Origin: Methanobrevibacter ruminantium
GTDB lineage: Archaea > Methanobacteriota > Methanobacteria > Methanobacteriales > Methanobacteriaceae
Length of the DNA stretch: 64,000 nt
Direction: 5' to 3'
Assembly: GCA_004553595.1 (NCBI GenBank)
Contig: SFKZ01000002.1
Span: forward strand, 62,001 to 126,000
Below are positions 61,912 through 64,000 of this stretch, one piece after another (position 1 is the first letter of the stretch; every line of letters starts with the position of its first letter). Under the pieces are notes generated by a model. The model ran no database searches, had not been told where the DNA came from, and saw nothing but the letters and a program-made list of their open reading frames with translations. Made by a program: the position numbers and the translations under genes.

Positions 61912-62973
61912 TCAGTTAATGGAGTACCTTAAGATAGCAGCCATACCACCTAATCCCTCAAGCTGTTTTCCACCTTCATGCTGGCTGCTTATGACTAAAA
62001 CTTCACCAGACATGTTTTCCACCATATCCATGGATCCCTCAAGGTCTTCGCTTCTAATCAGATTATCCAAAACCAATAGCTTTTCAATAGCTCCCAAATC
62101 TATAGCATCTTTAACTTGCTTTTTACCGTAAACAACTAAATTGGAAGACTTTGCTATCTCCTGAAGGATTTCATTAATTGCTGCAATTTCAAAGGCAACC
62201 CTATTTTCAGCTGCCAATTTCTCAACGGTTCCCTTCTTAAGAACCTCATTAATACCCACTCTGCCACCGGAACCGGTTGCTTCGACTATGGACTTTTTAG
62301 CCAAATCCTTATGCTTCAACTCAAGATACTTTAAGAAATCATTCTTATAAAATCCAGGACCTGCCAAAACTATTGTCTGAATATTGTCAAACTTGAGAAT
62401 ATAATCCACAATCTTTTGATAGAATTTCTCAATATTCTTTGCACGGTTTTTGTCAATTATCCTTTTTCCAGAAACATTTCCCATAACCGGACCATAATAT
62501 TCAATTCCGAATTGCCTCATCAAACCGAAGTCTGCAACATCATCTTCCAATACAACAATGATTGCAGAGAGTTTCTTGGAAGCTTCAATAGCTTGGCTGA
62601 TTCTCTTCAATGCATAGCCGGACCAATGTTCCTTGAATATTTTAATTGGAGTGTTCAATTTGGCTTCAATTGTATGGTGAGATCCGAGAGGAATCAAGTC
62701 TTCAGGACCTTTAATGATTGAACCGATTATCCTAAGCTTTCCAGTGAATATGTGAAAACTTACATCCTCCACTGAAACACCTAAAGTAAAGGTCTTCTTA
62801 ACCCCCCTATCACTTCTTAACTTATCCCCAGTATTGTCTTGAATCCTTCTTGTTGTCTTAGAGTATACAGTATCTCCCTCAGCGATTATGTGAGACAGAT
62901 GCCATAAGTCATCTAAAGTTTCAGGAAGAAGTTCAATAATTCCTTTCTTTCTATCTTGATAAGTTATTTTCAT
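61912..62973 (-). CDS. pelA: Pelota (Dom34) ribosome rescue factor
   Basis: 353 residues. The N-terminal domain is KITYQDRKKGIIELLPETLDDLWHL, followed by eRF1-like central and C-terminal domains (IVLAGPGFYKNDF; GGMAAILRY at the end). The GGQ of release factors is absent, as expected. With aEF-1alpha and ABCE1 (23889) it frees ribosomes stalled on mRNA. Normal length; GAGGTT precedes ATG 62973. Confidence 0.96.
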   Translation of the reverse strand: MKITYQDRKKGIIELLPETLDDLWHLSHIIAEGDTVYSKTTRRIQDNTGDKLRSDRGVKKTFTLGVSVEDVSFHIFTGKLRIIGSIIKGPEDLIPLGSHHTIEAKLNTPIKIFKEHWSGYALKRISQAIEASKKLSAIIVVLEDDVADFGLMRQFGIEYYGPVMGNVSGKRIIDKNRAKNIEKFYQKIVDYILKFDNIQTIVLAGPGFYKNDFLKYLELKHKDLAKKSIVEATGSGGRVGINEVLKKGTVEKLAAENRVAFEIAAINEILQEIAKSSNLVVYGKKQVKDAIDLGAIEKLLVLDNLIRSEDLEGSMDMVENMSGEVLVISSQHEGGKQLEGLGGMAAILRYSIN

Positions 62974-63236
62974 GAATAAACCTCAATTAAACCATACAAA
63001 AATTATAAATTTCTTAAAAATTCTCATTAAAATTAATCAAAAATTATAAAAAACTCAATAGTTATATAATTATTATAACAATATAAAATATGAATATTGG
63101 TAATATATAAAATTAAGTAATTTTGAAAAATAATTATCAAAATAAATTTATCAAATAAGTTTATCAAATAAGTTTATCAAAATCAATGAAAATTATTTTT
63201 ATCAATTTCTAAAACAAAACTAATAGAGCTAATAAA

Positions 63237-64000
63237 ATGAAAATTGGAATTATTGGAGGAACACGAGGTTTAGGAAGAACCATTGCATGGTATATGAAAG
63301 ACTTTGACTTCGATGTTACAATTACAGGAAGAGATTCCATTGTCGGAAAGCAAGTCAGTGAGGAACTTGGAATAAAATATAGCGACAACAATAAGAAGAT
63401 TGTTCAAGATAGCGATATCGTGATTATTTCCGTTCCTATTTCAAGCACTGAAGCAGTTATAGAAGAATTAGGACCATTTATGAAAGAAGGTTCATTGATG
63501 ATTGATGTTACTTCAGTGAAAGAGGGCCCTAGCCGCAAAATGAAGGAATGCATTGGAGAAGGAGTTGAATTCATCCCTACTCACCCAGTCTTTGGTCCAA
63601 GAACAACAGACTTGAAAGGGCAAATCATAGTGCTTACACCAATTGAAAAGGGAAATTGGTACCCTAAAGTCTACAAGTTCCTTGAAGACAAGGGAATGAG
63701 GATAGTGGAAACAAGTCCGGAGCATCACGATGACATGATGGGAATTGTACAGGTCTTGACTCACTTTTCATACATCTCTACAGCTTCAGCTATTGAAAAA
63801 CTTCAAATTGACATTAAGGACACTGAAAACTATGAAAGTCCAATTTACAATCTAATGATTGATACAATAGCGAGGATAGTATCTCAAAATCCATATCTTA
63901 CTTACTCAATCCAACATGAAAACAAGCGTGGAGAAAAGATCAGACAAGCTCTTTTTGATTCCATAAGCGAATTGAAAGAAGCATTGACAAATGAGGACGA
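63237..64000 (+). CDS. tyrA: Prephenate dehydrogenase (partial at right edge)
   Basis: 254 codons are present, starting ATG 63237 and open to the window end. GIIGGTRGLGRTIAWYM is the NAD(P)-binding site with an unusual G-G-T, IISVPISSTEAVI follows, and THPVFGPRTTDLKGQ is the prephenate site. It oxidises prephenate to 4-hydroxyphenylpyruvate in tyrosine synthesis. The C-terminus (possibly an ACT or chorismate mutase domain) is outside the window. Confidence 0.9.
   Translation, partial: MKIGIIGGTRGLGRTIAWYMKDFDFDVTITGRDSIVGKQVSEELGIKYSDNNKKIVQDSDIVIISVPISSTEAVIEELGPFMKEGSLMIDVTSVKEGPSRKMKECIGEGVEFIPTHPVFGPRTTDLKGQIIVLTPIEKGNWYPKVYKFLEDKGMRIVETSPEHHDDMMGIVQVLTHFSYISTASAIEKLQIDIKDTENYESPIYNLMIDTIARIVSQNPYLTYSIQHENKRGEKIRQALFDSISELKEALTNED

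Overview
The window is AT-rich archaeal DNA from a methanogen of the order Methanobacteriales, most likely a Methanobrevibacter-type genome. The evidence is the archaeal protein set (Pelota, ABCE1, RadB, Spt5, aEF-1beta, TFE, archaeal FtsZ and AlaRS, archaeosine synthase, class V FBP aldolase/phosphatase), a methanofuran kinase (MfnE), a MraY-like pseudomurein enzyme and GGTGAT/GGAGG ribosome binding sites. Species cannot be fixed from sequence alone.

Positions 1 to about 16200 are the integrase end of a provirus that continues past the left edge. Almost everything there reads leftward in tightly overlapped small genes (many ATGA or TAATG junctions): a tyrosine integrase, regulators, an AbrB-type protein, a RecA-like ATPase, a SWIM zinc finger, a ribbon-helix-helix protein, three HNH endonucleases, a DNA methyltransferase broken in a G tract, a HAD hydrolase, an ASCH protein, several tiny zinc proteins and coiled-coil proteins, a TFB-like zinc ribbon, an XhlA-like membrane protein, and the first codons of what may be a terminase small subunit. 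The element ends inside a truncated TctA/DUF112 gene (16202-16792), which is the probable integration site.

Positions 16200-23250 hold intact translation genes (aEF-1beta, a zinc-ribbon protein) among damaged accessory genes: an alcohol dehydrogenase with two frameshifts, and an acyltransferase, an esterase and a membrane protein each with at least one. The methanofuran kinase here lacks an ATG.

Positions 23300-64000 are mostly intact core genome. They carry Pth2, ABCE1, an ABC exporter, an aminotransferase, RadB, Sua5, an archaetidyl transferase with DUF357, FBP aldolase/phosphatase, a tandem TMEM175-like protein, ThiI and AlaRS. The conserved leftward cluster ftsZ-secE-spt5-rpl11-rpl1-rpl10-rpl12 follows. 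Next come an unusually long TFE, a tRNA-Ile(GAT), a MIP18-type protein, an ArcS-type protein, an HD protein, HypC divergent from cbiMNQO, a dihydrolipoamide-dehydrogenase-like flavoprotein, a nitroreductase, the MraY-like enzyme, Pelota and the start of prephenate dehydrogenase.

The least explained signals are in the provirus: a hairpin with the same six-base loop plus a shared 15-base motif at two sites, a G-tract on/off methyltransferase, operator-like repeat arrays, and a conserved zinc-finger reading frame with no standard start codon.
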